NCBI RefSeq assembly: GCF_000423525.1
Contig: NZ_AUID01000008.1
Coordinates: forward strand, 49,853 to 113,852
Source: Proteocatella sphenisci DSM 23131
GTDB taxonomy: Bacteria; Bacillota; Clostridia; Peptostreptococcales; Filifactoraceae
Length of the DNA stretch: 64,000 nt
Direction: 5' to 3'
The notes under the pieces were generated by a model. That model did not search any database. It was not told where the DNA came from and saw only the letters and a list, made by a program, of their open reading frames with translations. Within the stretch, counting starts at the first letter, position 1. Each line of letters starts with the position of its first letter. The position numbers and the translations under genes are program-made. This document shows positions 54,087 to 62,538 of this stretch, in pieces.

Positions 54087-54839
54087 ATGATTTATTATTT
54101 TTCAGGCACAGGAAATTCAAAATGGGTTGCAGAGAATATAGCAAAAAACACGGGAGAACAGACGCTAAACATAGCAGACTACATCAACAAAAAAGATATT
54201 TCTATAAATATAAGTGCGGGAGAAGTAATAGGTATTGTATTCCCTGTCTACGCATGGTCTGTTCCTGAATTTTTGATGGATTTTATAAAAAATATTAATA
54301 TAGAAGAGGGTGCATTTAGTTTCGCGGTATGCACGTGCGGGGACGAGGCAGGGCTATCTATGAAAAAACTTTCTAAGGAAATAAAGCTCAACTGTGCATA
54401 TTCAATAGTTATGCCCAATAACTACATAATAGGATACGATGTAGATACAGAAGAAGAAATAGCAAAAAAAATTTATAGGGGAAAGCAAAAAATAGAAATA
54501 ATAAGCAATAAAGTGAGAGAAAGAAAAGACGAATGGGATGTTTCAATTGGTTCGAATGCATTTTTGAAATCCAATCTGGTGTCTTTTCTGTTTAACAAGT
54601 TTGCAAAAAACACAAAGCCTTTTTCTGTAGATGACACATGTATCTCATGCGGCCTGTGTGAAAAGATATGTCCAACAGATAATATCACTTTAATAGATGG
54701 TAAGCCCGTGTGGGGAAGTAAATGCGTGATGTGTCTTGCGTGCATAAACAGATGCCCTCAAAAAGCAATCCAGTATGGATCAAGTACGAGAAACCGAGGC
54801 AGATATTATTTTATTGAAAAACAAGGAGAGCTGAAGTGA
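54087..54839 (+). CDS. EFR1-family flavodoxin-ferredoxin fusion
   Basis: 250 residues from ATG 54087 (ATGGAGGTAAAT upstream). N-terminal flavodoxin-like FMN site 'MIYYFSGTGNSKWVAENIA' and 'VFPVYAWSVPEFLMDFI'; C-terminal two [4Fe-4S] clusters, 'CISCGLCEKICPTDNI' and 'CVMCLACINRCPQKAI'. Electron carrier of anaerobes with unknown partners. Its stop overlaps the next gene by four bases. Confidence 0.92.
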   Translation: MIYYFSGTGNSKWVAENIAKNTGEQTLNIADYINKKDISINISAGEVIGIVFPVYAWSVPEFLMDFIKNINIEEGAFSFAVCTCGDEAGLSMKKLSKEIKLNCAYSIVMPNNYIIGYDVDTEEEIAKKIYRGKQKIEIISNKVRERKDEWDVSIGSNAFLKSNLVSFLFNKFAKNTKPFSVDDTCISCGLCEKICPTDNITLIDGKPVWGSKCVMCLACINRCPQKAIQYGSSTRNRGRYYFIEKQGELK

Positions 54840-55624
54840 TAAACGATTATCGTGAAATAGAAAATAGATATATTCAAAATTTTTCACTAAAGGAAGAATA
54901 TGGGGATTATGTAAGGTTTTTTGATGATGAGTTACCAGGGATGTATGCTTTTAACTGCATTATGATCAAGCCTTCTTGTAAATCCAGTATTACTGAACTT
55001 TTACAAAATGAAATTTATGGATTGAAAATAAGAAAGAAAAATTTTTTAAAAGTATTAATTCATCCTGGAATAAATATAAAAGAAGAACTGAAATCAGAAA
55101 TTGCAAGTAAAGGTTTTGAAATAAGGACCAATCTTTATATGAGGTTTAATGTTGAAAATGATGCAGTGTTCAAAGTAAATGATAGATGCACAGTTAAAAT
55201 AGCTGATTCAGATAAAGAATTTAAAAATATATCAGAGCTGGATATAGAATCAAGCACTGAATCTGGAATTCCACAAGATTTCGCAATAGAAAAATCAATC
55301 AGAAAAAGAGCTATGTATGAGTCAAAAGAGAATAATCTAGAAGCTTACGTATCATACTTTGACGGATGTCCGGCAGGGAAATGCGAGCTGTTTATCCATA
55401 ATGATTATGCGAAAATTGAAGATTTTGATGTTCTTAGTAAATATCAAAGGCAGGGAATAGGTACGACTATGTTAAAATCCATGATTGAAGATGCATTAAA
55501 ACAGGGAATAAAAAATATATATCTTATAGCTGATAAAGATGATACTCCACAAAATATGTATACAAAATTGGGATTTGAGATAATAGGAGAAGAAAATGAA
55601 TTATTTTACCTTCAAAATGGGTAG
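54836..55624 (+). CDS. GNAT-family acetyltransferase, two-lobed
   Basis: 262 residues, GTG start overlapping the EFR1 stop. The N-terminal 115 residues look like a degenerate GNAT lobe; the C-terminal lobe is complete with 'EDFDVLSKYQRQGIGTTMLK' and 'NIYLIADKDDTPQNMYTKLG'. Cotranscribed with the EFR1 gene. Substrate unknown. Confidence 0.85.
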   Translation: MINDYREIENRYIQNFSLKEEYGDYVRFFDDELPGMYAFNCIMIKPSCKSSITELLQNEIYGLKIRKKNFLKVLIHPGINIKEELKSEIASKGFEIRTNLYMRFNVENDAVFKVNDRCTVKIADSDKEFKNISELDIESSTESGIPQDFAIEKSIRKRAMYESKENNLEAYVSYFDGCPAGKCELFIHNDYAKIEDFDVLSKYQRQGIGTTMLKSMIEDALKQGIKNIYLIADKDDTPQNMYTKLGFEIIGEENELFYLQNG

Positions 55625-55732
55625 ATACTAATAAATGCTATAAACAGAGTTTTTTAAATAAATTGTGGCATTTTGAATGAATAAAGCTTATAATATACAA
55701 AGTGTTATTAAAAACAGATTACAGAGGAGTAT

Positions 55733-56860
55733 ATGATAGTGGATTTTAAAGAATTAGGCATCAGTGAAGATTTGACAAAGCTTCTTAAGAGGAATGGGAT
55801 AGTTACGCCAACACCAGTTCAGCAGCAGAGTATAGGTTATATAAGCTCTGGACGAGATCTAATGGCCCAGGCGCAGACTGGAACAGGAAAAACACTTGCG
55901 TTTTTGCTTCCCTTGTTTGAAGATATAGATACAACCAAAGATCAGGTTCAGGTGCTTATAATGACACCTACAAGAGAACTGGCAATACAAATAACCAATG
56001 AGGCAGAAAAACTCAGAGAATATAAAGATGTTAAAATTCTGGCAGCTTATGGCGGAAAAGATATTGGAGCTCAGCTTAAAAAACTGAAAAAAAGCGTACA
56101 CATGGTAATAGCCACGCCAGGAAGACTAATAGACCATATACTGAGAAAAACAGTTGATCTTGGAAGTGTGAAAACATTTGTACTTGATGAGGCAGATCAG
56201 ATGCTTCTCATGGGTTTCAGAAACGAAATAGAAGATATACTGACAAAGATTCCAAAAAGCAGGCAAATCCTTTGTTTTTCGGCCACACTTGACTCTCATG
56301 TAAAACGAATGGCTTACAGATATATGGATAATCCAATAACTGTAACTGTAAATGCAAAAGAGATAACTTTAAAGAGCATAAGGCAAAATGTAGTTGAATC
56401 TACAGATAGGAACAAATCAGGAGATCTTTGCAGGGTGCTTGATGAAGACAACCCCTTCATGGCAATAATATTTTGCAGAACTAAAAGAAGAGCAGATGAC
56501 CTTGAAGTTGTGCTTCACAAGAGAGGTTACGATTGCCAGAAGCTACACAGTGACGTAGTGCAGGCTAAAAGAGAAAGAATAATGAAATCTTTTAGAAATG
56601 GAGATTTTCAGTATCTTATAGCAACTGATGTGGCATCCAGAGGACTTGATATAGGGGGAGTCAGTCATATTTATAATTATGACATACCTGAAAGTGCAGA
56701 AAGCTATATACATCGCATAGGAAGGACTGGAAGAGCAGGAGAAGAAGGCTATACTTGCTTATTTACAGACCCAAAGGATTTAAAACAACTAAAGGCTATA
56801 GAGGAAAGTATTAAGTTTAAGATACCTAGAAGAAAATTGAACGGAGGCGACCATGATTAA
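55733..56860 (+). CDS. DEAD-box RNA helicase, minimal form
   Basis: 375 residues. Q motif 'GIVTPTPVQQQSI', I 'AQTGTGKT', Ia 'PTRELA', II 'DEAD', III 'SAT', V 'ATDVASRGLDIGG', VI 'HRIGRTGRAG'. It ends right after the second RecA domain, with no RNA-binding extension like that of DbpA/CshA. Probably assists ribosome assembly or mRNA unwinding in the cold; the cold-shock gene lies 0.9 kb downstream. Overlaps the next gene by eight bases. Confidence 0.95.
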   Translation: MIVDFKELGISEDLTKLLKRNGIVTPTPVQQQSIGYISSGRDLMAQAQTGTGKTLAFLLPLFEDIDTTKDQVQVLIMTPTRELAIQITNEAEKLREYKDVKILAAYGGKDIGAQLKKLKKSVHMVIATPGRLIDHILRKTVDLGSVKTFVLDEADQMLLMGFRNEIEDILTKIPKSRQILCFSATLDSHVKRMAYRYMDNPITVTVNAKEITLKSIRQNVVESTDRNKSGDLCRVLDEDNPFMAIIFCRTKRRADDLEVVLHKRGYDCQKLHSDVVQAKRERIMKSFRNGDFQYLIATDVASRGLDIGGVSHIYNYDIPESAESYIHRIGRTGRAGEEGYTCLFTDPKDLKQLKAIEESIKFKIPRRKLNGGDHD

Positions 56861-57557
56861 AATTGATAAGGCACCAAAGTCCGATAACAAACCTAAAAAA
56901 CCGGCAAGACCTGGTAAGAAGGTAGAAAAAAAAGGCATGAATTATAATAATGCAGAAAAACGTGGTAAAAATTTCATGTATGCTGACCTTGAAAAAAGCG
57001 ATTGCTACAAGTGTGATTTTGGAGAATCTAACTTCGATTTTGCGAGTTTTAGAGGTGCTCATTTTAAATCCAGCAGTTTTAATGGGTGTAGTTTCAAATG
57101 GGCAGAATTTACAGGTGCAAACCTCAAAAACAGCTCAATGAAATCTGCAAAATTTGAGAATACGGTTTTTAATTCATCCAAACTCGATGGAGTAAGTTTT
57201 AAAGGAGCAACATTTAAAAATACAATTTTCTTTAATACGGAAATGAACAATGTTAAAGATATAGATCTTGAAAACAGTGGAGTAAAGATTTTTGAAGATA
57301 TGCCTCAAATTGAAATAAGTGAAGAATTTACAGTTGCAATAATAAATGCAATGAGCAATGAGTATATAAAGAAATCAAGAGTTTTAGACACCCGAGACGG
57401 TGGGATAAATACAATCAGTATAATGCTTCTTTTGGAAATTTATTCTGAGCAGGAGATAATACAAGGACTAAAGCTTATTTCCGATGGGGCTGACAGAGAC
57501 TTCCATACTTTAAGTTATATAATTAAATTTATTGAAAGTGCTGTGAGAGAAGCATAA
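56853..57557 (+). CDS. Pentapeptide-repeat protein coupled to the DEAD-box helicase
   Basis: 234 residues. Basic N terminus ('KPKKPARPGKKVEKKG'), pentapeptide repeats about 40-150 ('CDFGESNFDFASFRGAHFKS', 'AEFTGANLKNSSMKSAKFEN'), then a helical C-terminal domain of 80 residues. GGAGG upstream, start eight bases before the helicase stop. The basic tail and coupling suggest an RNA- or helicase-related role; function unknown. Confidence 0.85.
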   Translation: MIKIDKAPKSDNKPKKPARPGKKVEKKGMNYNNAEKRGKNFMYADLEKSDCYKCDFGESNFDFASFRGAHFKSSSFNGCSFKWAEFTGANLKNSSMKSAKFENTVFNSSKLDGVSFKGATFKNTIFFNTEMNNVKDIDLENSGVKIFEDMPQIEISEEFTVAIINAMSNEYIKKSRVLDTRDGGINTISIMLLLEIYSEQEIIQGLKLISDGADRDFHTLSYIIKFIESAVREA

Positions 57558-57573
57558 TGCTTTTCTCTTTTTA
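57546..57573 (+). terminator. Terminator overlapping the pentapeptide stop codon
   Basis: AGAGAAGCAT / ATGCTTTTCTCT stem followed by TTTTT. Confidence 0.65.
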
Positions 57574-57775
57574 CCTTTAAGCATTAAATTATCTTAAATT
57601 ATAAAAAAAGCTTTACTTTTTCTTAAAGGTAGTGTATTATAAGAATATAGTAGTTAGCGTATAGATTTCACATGTTATTAGAAATCATTGCATCTAGTGG
57701 TTTGTAATAATATGTGAACTTTTTATTTCGTAACAATTATAAAAAAAAATAAAAGAAAACAGGAGGTACCTAAAC

Positions 57776-57973
57776 ATGACAGGTACAGTAAAATGGTTTA
57801 ACGCAGAAAAAGGATTCGGATTTATTCAAAGAGAAGATGGAGAAGATGTATTTGTACATTTCTCAGCTATCCAAGGAGAGGGATTCAAATCTCTTGACGA
57901 AGGACAGAGAGTTACATTTGATATAACTAAAGGACCACGTGGAGCTCAGGCAGAAAACGTAGTTAGAGCATAA
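57776..57973 (+). CDS. Cold-shock protein (CspA family)
   Basis: 65 residues: '[15 protein letters not shown]' with RNP1 KGFGFI and RNP2 'VFVHFSAI', ending '[13 protein letters not shown]'. Single-stranded nucleic acid chaperone. AGGAGGTACC upstream. The roughly 200 untranslated bases ahead of it (57574-57775) may hold a temperature-responsive leader, as in other csp genes; no motif is recognised. Confidence 0.97.
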   Translation: MTGTVKWFNAEKGFGFIQREDGEDVFVHFSAIQGEGFKSLDEGQRVTFDITKGPRGAQAENVVRA

Positions 57974-57985
57974 TTATCAAAAAAT

Positions 57986-58017
57986 TTAAAGGCAGAATAT
58001 TATTCTGCCTTTTTTTT
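57986..58017 (+). terminator. Terminator of the cold-shock gene
   Basis: AAGGCAGAATA / TATTCTGCCTT stem followed by a run of T; convergent with the SixA-CHAD gene. Confidence 0.9.
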
Positions 58018-58018
58018 G

Positions 58019-59347
58019 TTATGTTTTTTTATTTTTTCGGAACTCATCTTTCCTGAGTTTTTTAAAATGAGATTCTAATAACTGATATTCAATGGAAATC
58101 TCTTCGTTGATTTTCAAATCTGGTTCAGTACTTAGTTTTTTTAATATTTCGAGAATTTTCAAGGAATTATTATGATCATTTATATTTCCCAGGATGTTAA
58201 CAATTTTTTTAATATCTTTTTCAATTAAAAGTGTCCTGTCTTTTACACCATCAGGAAATATTTCAATCATATTTTTAATTTTTTTCCCCATTAATCTTGT
58301 GTTATGGAGCTTTTCAAAATTATCCAGGCACAGTTTTTTTCTTCGTTTTTTAATTTTACACATCAGATTGAAAATATATGCATTTACATCTTTTAATGTT
58401 TCATTTTTGTTTATCCATACCAGTGAAGACAAGATATCATATACATCGTGAAATGTGCTTGTATTGAGTTTATAAAGTATATCGTTTTCGTGTTCTTTTC
58501 TCTGAGATATAGCCATTTTTTCAAAATGACTGCTATTAGCAATTTGATGTACATAGAATATAAATTGGTCCAGATCTCGTATGATAGATAGCTCGGAATT
58601 GAGTGAACGTAAACTCTTACATACATGCTTAAATGAGTAATCAGAGAGATCGTTTTTTGAAAAATCAACAAGTGTAAGGATTTTTCTTATACTCAATCTC
58701 ATCTTATGAATATTTTCGGGCTCTGATGGATCCGTTTTAAAGTCTTCACATGATTCATAAAAATTGTCTGCAAATTCATCTATTTCAAATTTTATGTCGG
58801 AGATATCAATGCCCGGGTTTGCTTTTCTTTTAAAGTCTGAAATGTTGCCTTCTAACTTTATTTTCTTGTCTATCATGTCAGAACTGATAAAATATTTAAG
58901 TGTACCTGAAGTACAGTCTTCGTTGAGTCTTATACATGCAAGACTCCCTTTTTTGAATTCAAGATTTGTATCACAAAGGCTGGATGTAAGAAAATATACA
59001 TTAGGATTGTGACCTACCAGAATTATGCAGTCAGAGTCGGAGTTGCTTGAAACAATATCTGGTATTAAGTTGAAATAATCTCCATGATAAAGATTGTCGT
59101 AAGAAATAACCTCATCTGTCTTTAATATGTCGGCAATATTGTATGCAGTTTGCATTGTTCTTTCACTTGAACTGGCAACAATGCTTATGAGTTTGTAGTT
59201 TTGGTATTTTAAAATGTCATTAAGGATTATAGCCATTGTCCTTACCTGAATTACACCTTCATCTGTCAAAGCCCGGCTAAAATCACCGCCCTCGGGTTTT
59301 TGTGAAATATCTTCAGCCCTGCCGTGTCTTACAATTATTAAATCCAA
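58019..59347 (-). CDS. SixA-type histidine phosphatase fused to a CHAD domain
   Basis: 442 residues from a TTG at 59347, seven bases after TGGAGGTG; the frame extends 23 codons upstream without a site. Residues 1-155: histidine phosphatase with the RHG motif 'LIIVRHGRAED', 'SSSERTMQTA' and 'ILVGHNPNVYFL'. Residues about 190-440: CHAD domain ('EPENIHKMRLSIRKILTLVD', 'SIIRDLDQFIFYV', 'KLHNTRLMGKKIKNMIE') with conserved His/Arg/Lys surface residues that bind polyphosphate in other CHAD proteins. The fusion suggests a phosphatase acting on or regulated by polyphosphate or phosphohistidine. Confidence 0.88.
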   Translation of the reverse strand: MDLIIVRHGRAEDISQKPEGGDFSRALTDEGVIQVRTMAIILNDILKYQNYKLISIVASSSERTMQTAYNIADILKTDEVISYDNLYHGDYFNLIPDIVSSNSDSDCIILVGHNPNVYFLTSSLCDTNLEFKKGSLACIRLNEDCTSGTLKYFISSDMIDKKIKLEGNISDFKRKANPGIDISDIKFEIDEFADNFYESCEDFKTDPSEPENIHKMRLSIRKILTLVDFSKNDLSDYSFKHVCKSLRSLNSELSIIRDLDQFIFYVHQIANSSHFEKMAISQRKEHENDILYKLNTSTFHDVYDILSSLVWINKNETLKDVNAYIFNLMCKIKKRRKKLCLDNFEKLHNTRLMGKKIKNMIEIFPDGVKDRTLLIEKDIKKIVNILGNINDHNNSLKILEILKKLSTEPDLKINEEISIEYQLLESHFKKLRKDEFRKNKKT

Positions 59348-59458
59348 AATATCACCTCCAGTGTTAAGGAAAAGCCCTATACATATGTATAGCCAATATT
59401 GATACAAAGTATTCATGGCCAGTCTATTGTATTAAATTAAAAAAATATCAATTTATAC

Positions 59459-59511
59459 TTGACAATGTGAATCACTATATTGTAATATTACAATATAGTG
59501 ATTCACATTGT
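59459..59511. promoter_or_regulatory. Perfect 50-nt palindrome overlapping the arsR promoter
   Basis: 59462-59511 is an exact palindrome: 25-base arms, no loop, symmetric about 59486/59487. Its left edge fuses with a consensus -35 TTGACA (59459-59464); TAATAT at 59483-59488 can serve as -10. Position directly ahead of arsR indicates an autoregulatory operator, probably for two dimers given its length. Confidence 0.85.
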
Positions 59512-59551
59512 ATTAAGTGTTAAAGTTAGTTTGAGATAAAGAGGCGAATTT

Positions 59552-59836
59552 ATGGAAATGAATTATAAAGAACTTGAAGAAATGTCAGACTTGCTTAAAG
59601 TGCTGGCTCATCCGGTCAGACTATGTATAGCCAAGGGTCTTATGGAAAATGGAAGATGCAATGTTTCGCATATGCAGACATGCCTTGATATACCCCAGTC
59701 TACAGTATCGCAGCATATTCAAAAATTGAAGGCGGCAGGAATAATCGAAGGAGACAGATCAGGGCTGGAAATTAATTACCAAGTAAAAAATGAGAGAGCA
59801 AAAAAACTTATTAAGGCTATTATTGAATCGATGTAA
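59552..59836 (+). CDS. ArsR-family repressor
   Basis: 94 residues. Winged helix with 'LAHPVRLCIAKGLMENGRCN' and 'DIPQSTVSQHIQKLKAAGII'. It has two Cys (in 'RLCIAKGL' and 'QTCLDIPQ') that resemble the spaced cysteines of persulfide-sensing ArsR proteins (SqrR/BigR). Combined with the sulfur-transfer fusion downstream, a sulfide/persulfide sensor is a reasonable guess; metal sensing is the alternative. Confidence 0.88.
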   Translation: MEMNYKELEEMSDLLKVLAHPVRLCIAKGLMENGRCNVSHMQTCLDIPQSTVSQHIQKLKAAGIIEGDRSGLEINYQVKNERAKKLIKAIIESM

Positions 59837-59878
59837 TATTTAAGAGGATCTTATTTATATTAAACTTTGGAGGTTATG

Positions 59879-62374
59879 ATGAGCAAGAAAATATTAATTG
59901 TAGGCGGAGTTGCCGGCGGGGCCACTGCAGCAGCAAGAATGAGAAGACTTGATGAGAGTGCAGAGATTATTATGTTTGAAAGAGGAGAGTACATTTCGTT
60001 TGCAAACTGTGGTCTTCCTTATTATATAGGTGAAACTATAAAAGAAAGAGAAGCGCTTTTGGTTCAGACCCCTGAAGCTATGAATTCTAAATTCAATATC
60101 GATGTTAGAGTAAACAGTGATGTAATAGGAATTGATACAGAGAAGAAAACCTTAAAAGTTAATTCATCTGAAAGAGGGACCTACGAGGAGTCTTACGATT
60201 ATGTAATCCTGTCTCCAGGAGCAAAACCTATAGCACCACCTATAAAGGGAATTGACAGCAGCAGAATATATAAACTGAGAAACGTACCAGATACTGACCA
60301 AATTAAGGCTGTTGTAGACAGTAAAAAGGTATCGAGTGCAGTTGTTATAGGTGGTGGATTTATAGGCATAGAGACGGCCGAAAATCTTAGAGAAAGAGGA
60401 GTAAAAGTAACCCTTGTAGAAGCAGCTCCTCATATACTTGCTCCATTTGATACAGAGATGGCAGTTATAGCTGAAAAAGAACTAAATGATAATGGAGTGT
60501 CATTGATTCTTGGAAATGGTGTAAAAGGATTCGTTGAAACAGAAAACAAGATAAGTGTAGAACTAAATGACGGACAAAATCTTGAAACTGATATGGTTAT
60601 ACTTTCTATAGGTGTATTGCCAGATACTGGATTTTTGAAAGAATCTGGAATCAATCTTGGTGAGAGAGGTCACATACTCGTTAATGACTCAATGCAGACA
60701 AGTGTAGAGGGTGTTTATGCCGTAGGTGATGCGATAATGGTTAAAGACTATCTTCACAAGACTGATGTTGCAATACCACTGGCTGGTCCTGCTAACAGGC
60801 AGGGAAGAATAGCGGCAGACAATATAGCGGGCCTTGGAAGAATTTACAAAGGCAGTCTTGGAACTTCAATTCTCAAAATATTTGACATGGCAGCAGCATC
60901 AACTGGTAATAATGAGCGTAATCTGCAGAGAATGGGCAAGGAATATAAAATTCTCTACATTCACCCAATGTCTCATGCAAGCTATTATCCTGGGGCAATG
61001 CAGCTCACTATAAAGGTAATATACTCCCCAGAGGGTAAAGTGCTTGGAGCTCAGGCAATAGGTTATGACGGAGTGGATAAATTTATAGACGTAATTGCCA
61101 CATCTATGAAGTTTGGAGCAACAATAGAAGATCTTGAAGAACTTGAACTTGCATATGCGCCGCCATATCTTTCTGCAAAATCTCCTGCCAACATGGCCGG
61201 TTTTGTAGCAGATAATGATCTTAATGGCAAATGCCAACTAATTACGCCAAAAGAATTTGAAAACTTTGACCCTGAGACTCAAATACGTCTTGATGTAAGA
61301 GATGAGATAGAAATTGAAGGTGGTTCTGTTCCAGGAGCAATAAATATTCCTTTGGACTTCCTTAGGTCAAGATTTGCTGAGCTTGATAAAAATAAAGAAA
61401 TAATAGTATTTTGTGCAGTAGGATTAAGGGGTTATATAGCAGCCAGAATGCTTATACAAAAAGGATATAAAGTAAGAAATCTTGTTGGAGGAACTAAGAT
61501 GTATGACATGGGAAAGTACCAGGCCAGACGACTTAATGATGATGAAATGGGGGAAGAGTGTCTGGATTGTAAGATTGGACTTGATGAATTTCAGCCACAA
61601 TACTCTGGTGAAGGAAATACTGTAGAAGTTGACGCATGTGGAATATGCTGCCCAGGACCACTCATGAAGGCAAAAAAGACTATTGATGAGATAGAAATCG
61701 GGGATATAATGAAGATAAAAGCTTCGGATCCAGGATTCTACGAAGATATCAAAGCTTTTGCAAAAAGAACAGGCAATGAGCTCGTTGAAGCCCATAAAGA
61801 AGGTGGGTTCGTCTATGCTACAGTTAGAAAAGGACTGCAATCACCACCTGTATCCTCACAAAGTGCTGTAACACCTGTAAATGGAGGACCATTAGCCAAC
61901 CCTAAAGATGGAAAAACAATAATTGTGTTCAGTGGAGACTTGGATAAAGCCATAGCATCATTTATAATAGCAAACGGTGCGCTTGCCATGGGTAAACCAG
62001 TAACCATGTTCTTCACATTCTGGGGACTTAATGTTCTAAGAAAAAATGAAAAGGTTGATGTTCCAAAGAACTTTATAGAGAAAGCTTTTGGTATGATGAT
62101 GCCAAGGGGAAGTAAAAAGCTACAGCTTTCAAAAATGAATATGGCAGGCATGGGAGCAAAAATGATAAGAATGGTGATGAAAGATAAAAATGTAGAGTCA
62201 CTTGAAGATCTAATAAAATTGGCAATAGAAAATGGTGCAAATATAGTAGCATGTACCATGTCAATGGATGTAATGGGCATTAAAGAAGAAGAATTGATTG
62301 ATGGAGTAAATCTTGGCGGGGTAGGATACTATCTTGGAGAAGCAGAAGATTCCAATGTAAATCTATTCATTTAA
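59879..62374 (+). CDS. CoA-disulfide reductase-rhodanese-TusA-DsrE fusion
   Basis: 831 residues from ATG 59879 (GGAGG five bases upstream). Domains: FAD/NAD(P)H disulfide reductase (1-450) with 'GGVAGGATAAARMRR' and single active-site Cys in 'SFANCGLPYYIG', as in CoA-disulfide/persulfide reductases; rhodanese (about 455-550) with loop 'VFCAVGLRGYIAARM'; TusA-like (about 580-655) with 'DACGICCPGPLMKAKK'; DsrE/DsrH-like (about 680-831) with 'IIVFSGDLDKAIASFIIANG'. The order describes an internal sulfane-sulfur relay. Likely reduces persulfides or CoA disulfides using NAD(P)H. Controlled by the adjacent ArsR. Confidence 0.93.
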   Translation: MSKKILIVGGVAGGATAAARMRRLDESAEIIMFERGEYISFANCGLPYYIGETIKEREALLVQTPEAMNSKFNIDVRVNSDVIGIDTEKKTLKVNSSERGTYEESYDYVILSPGAKPIAPPIKGIDSSRIYKLRNVPDTDQIKAVVDSKKVSSAVVIGGGFIGIETAENLRERGVKVTLVEAAPHILAPFDTEMAVIAEKELNDNGVSLILGNGVKGFVETENKISVELNDGQNLETDMVILSIGVLPDTGFLKESGINLGERGHILVNDSMQTSVEGVYAVGDAIMVKDYLHKTDVAIPLAGPANRQGRIAADNIAGLGRIYKGSLGTSILKIFDMAAASTGNNERNLQRMGKEYKILYIHPMSHASYYPGAMQLTIKVIYSPEGKVLGAQAIGYDGVDKFIDVIATSMKFGATIEDLEELELAYAPPYLSAKSPANMAGFVADNDLNGKCQLITPKEFENFDPETQIRLDVRDEIEIEGGSVPGAINIPLDFLRSRFAELDKNKEIIVFCAVGLRGYIAARMLIQKGYKVRNLVGGTKMYDMGKYQARRLNDDEMGEECLDCKIGLDEFQPQYSGEGNTVEVDACGICCPGPLMKAKKTIDEIEIGDIMKIKASDPGFYEDIKAFAKRTGNELVEAHKEGGFVYATVRKGLQSPPVSSQSAVTPVNGGPLANPKDGKTIIVFSGDLDKAIASFIIANGALAMGKPVTMFFTFWGLNVLRKNEKVDVPKNFIEKAFGMMMPRGSKKLQLSKMNMAGMGAKMIRMVMKDKNVESLEDLIKLAIENGANIVACTMSMDVMGIKEEELIDGVNLGGVGYYLGEAEDSNVNLFI

Positions 62375-62384
62375 TATAAAATTT

Positions 62385-62427
62385 AAAAACTCTGATGAAG
62401 TGTAATTTCCTTTATCAGAGTTTTTTT
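62385..62427 (+). terminator. Terminator of the sulfur-fusion operon
   Basis: AAAAACTCTGAT / ATCAGAGTTTTT stem with T-run. Confidence 0.9.
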
Positions 62428-62538
62428 ATAAAGTGGTGGTAAAAAATATAACAAACTTAATGAATAAAAGGCTGGATTTATGGTAAAATAAGAGGTGAAT
62501 CAATTGGATAATTATTTTTTATTGTAAAGGAGACAGGC

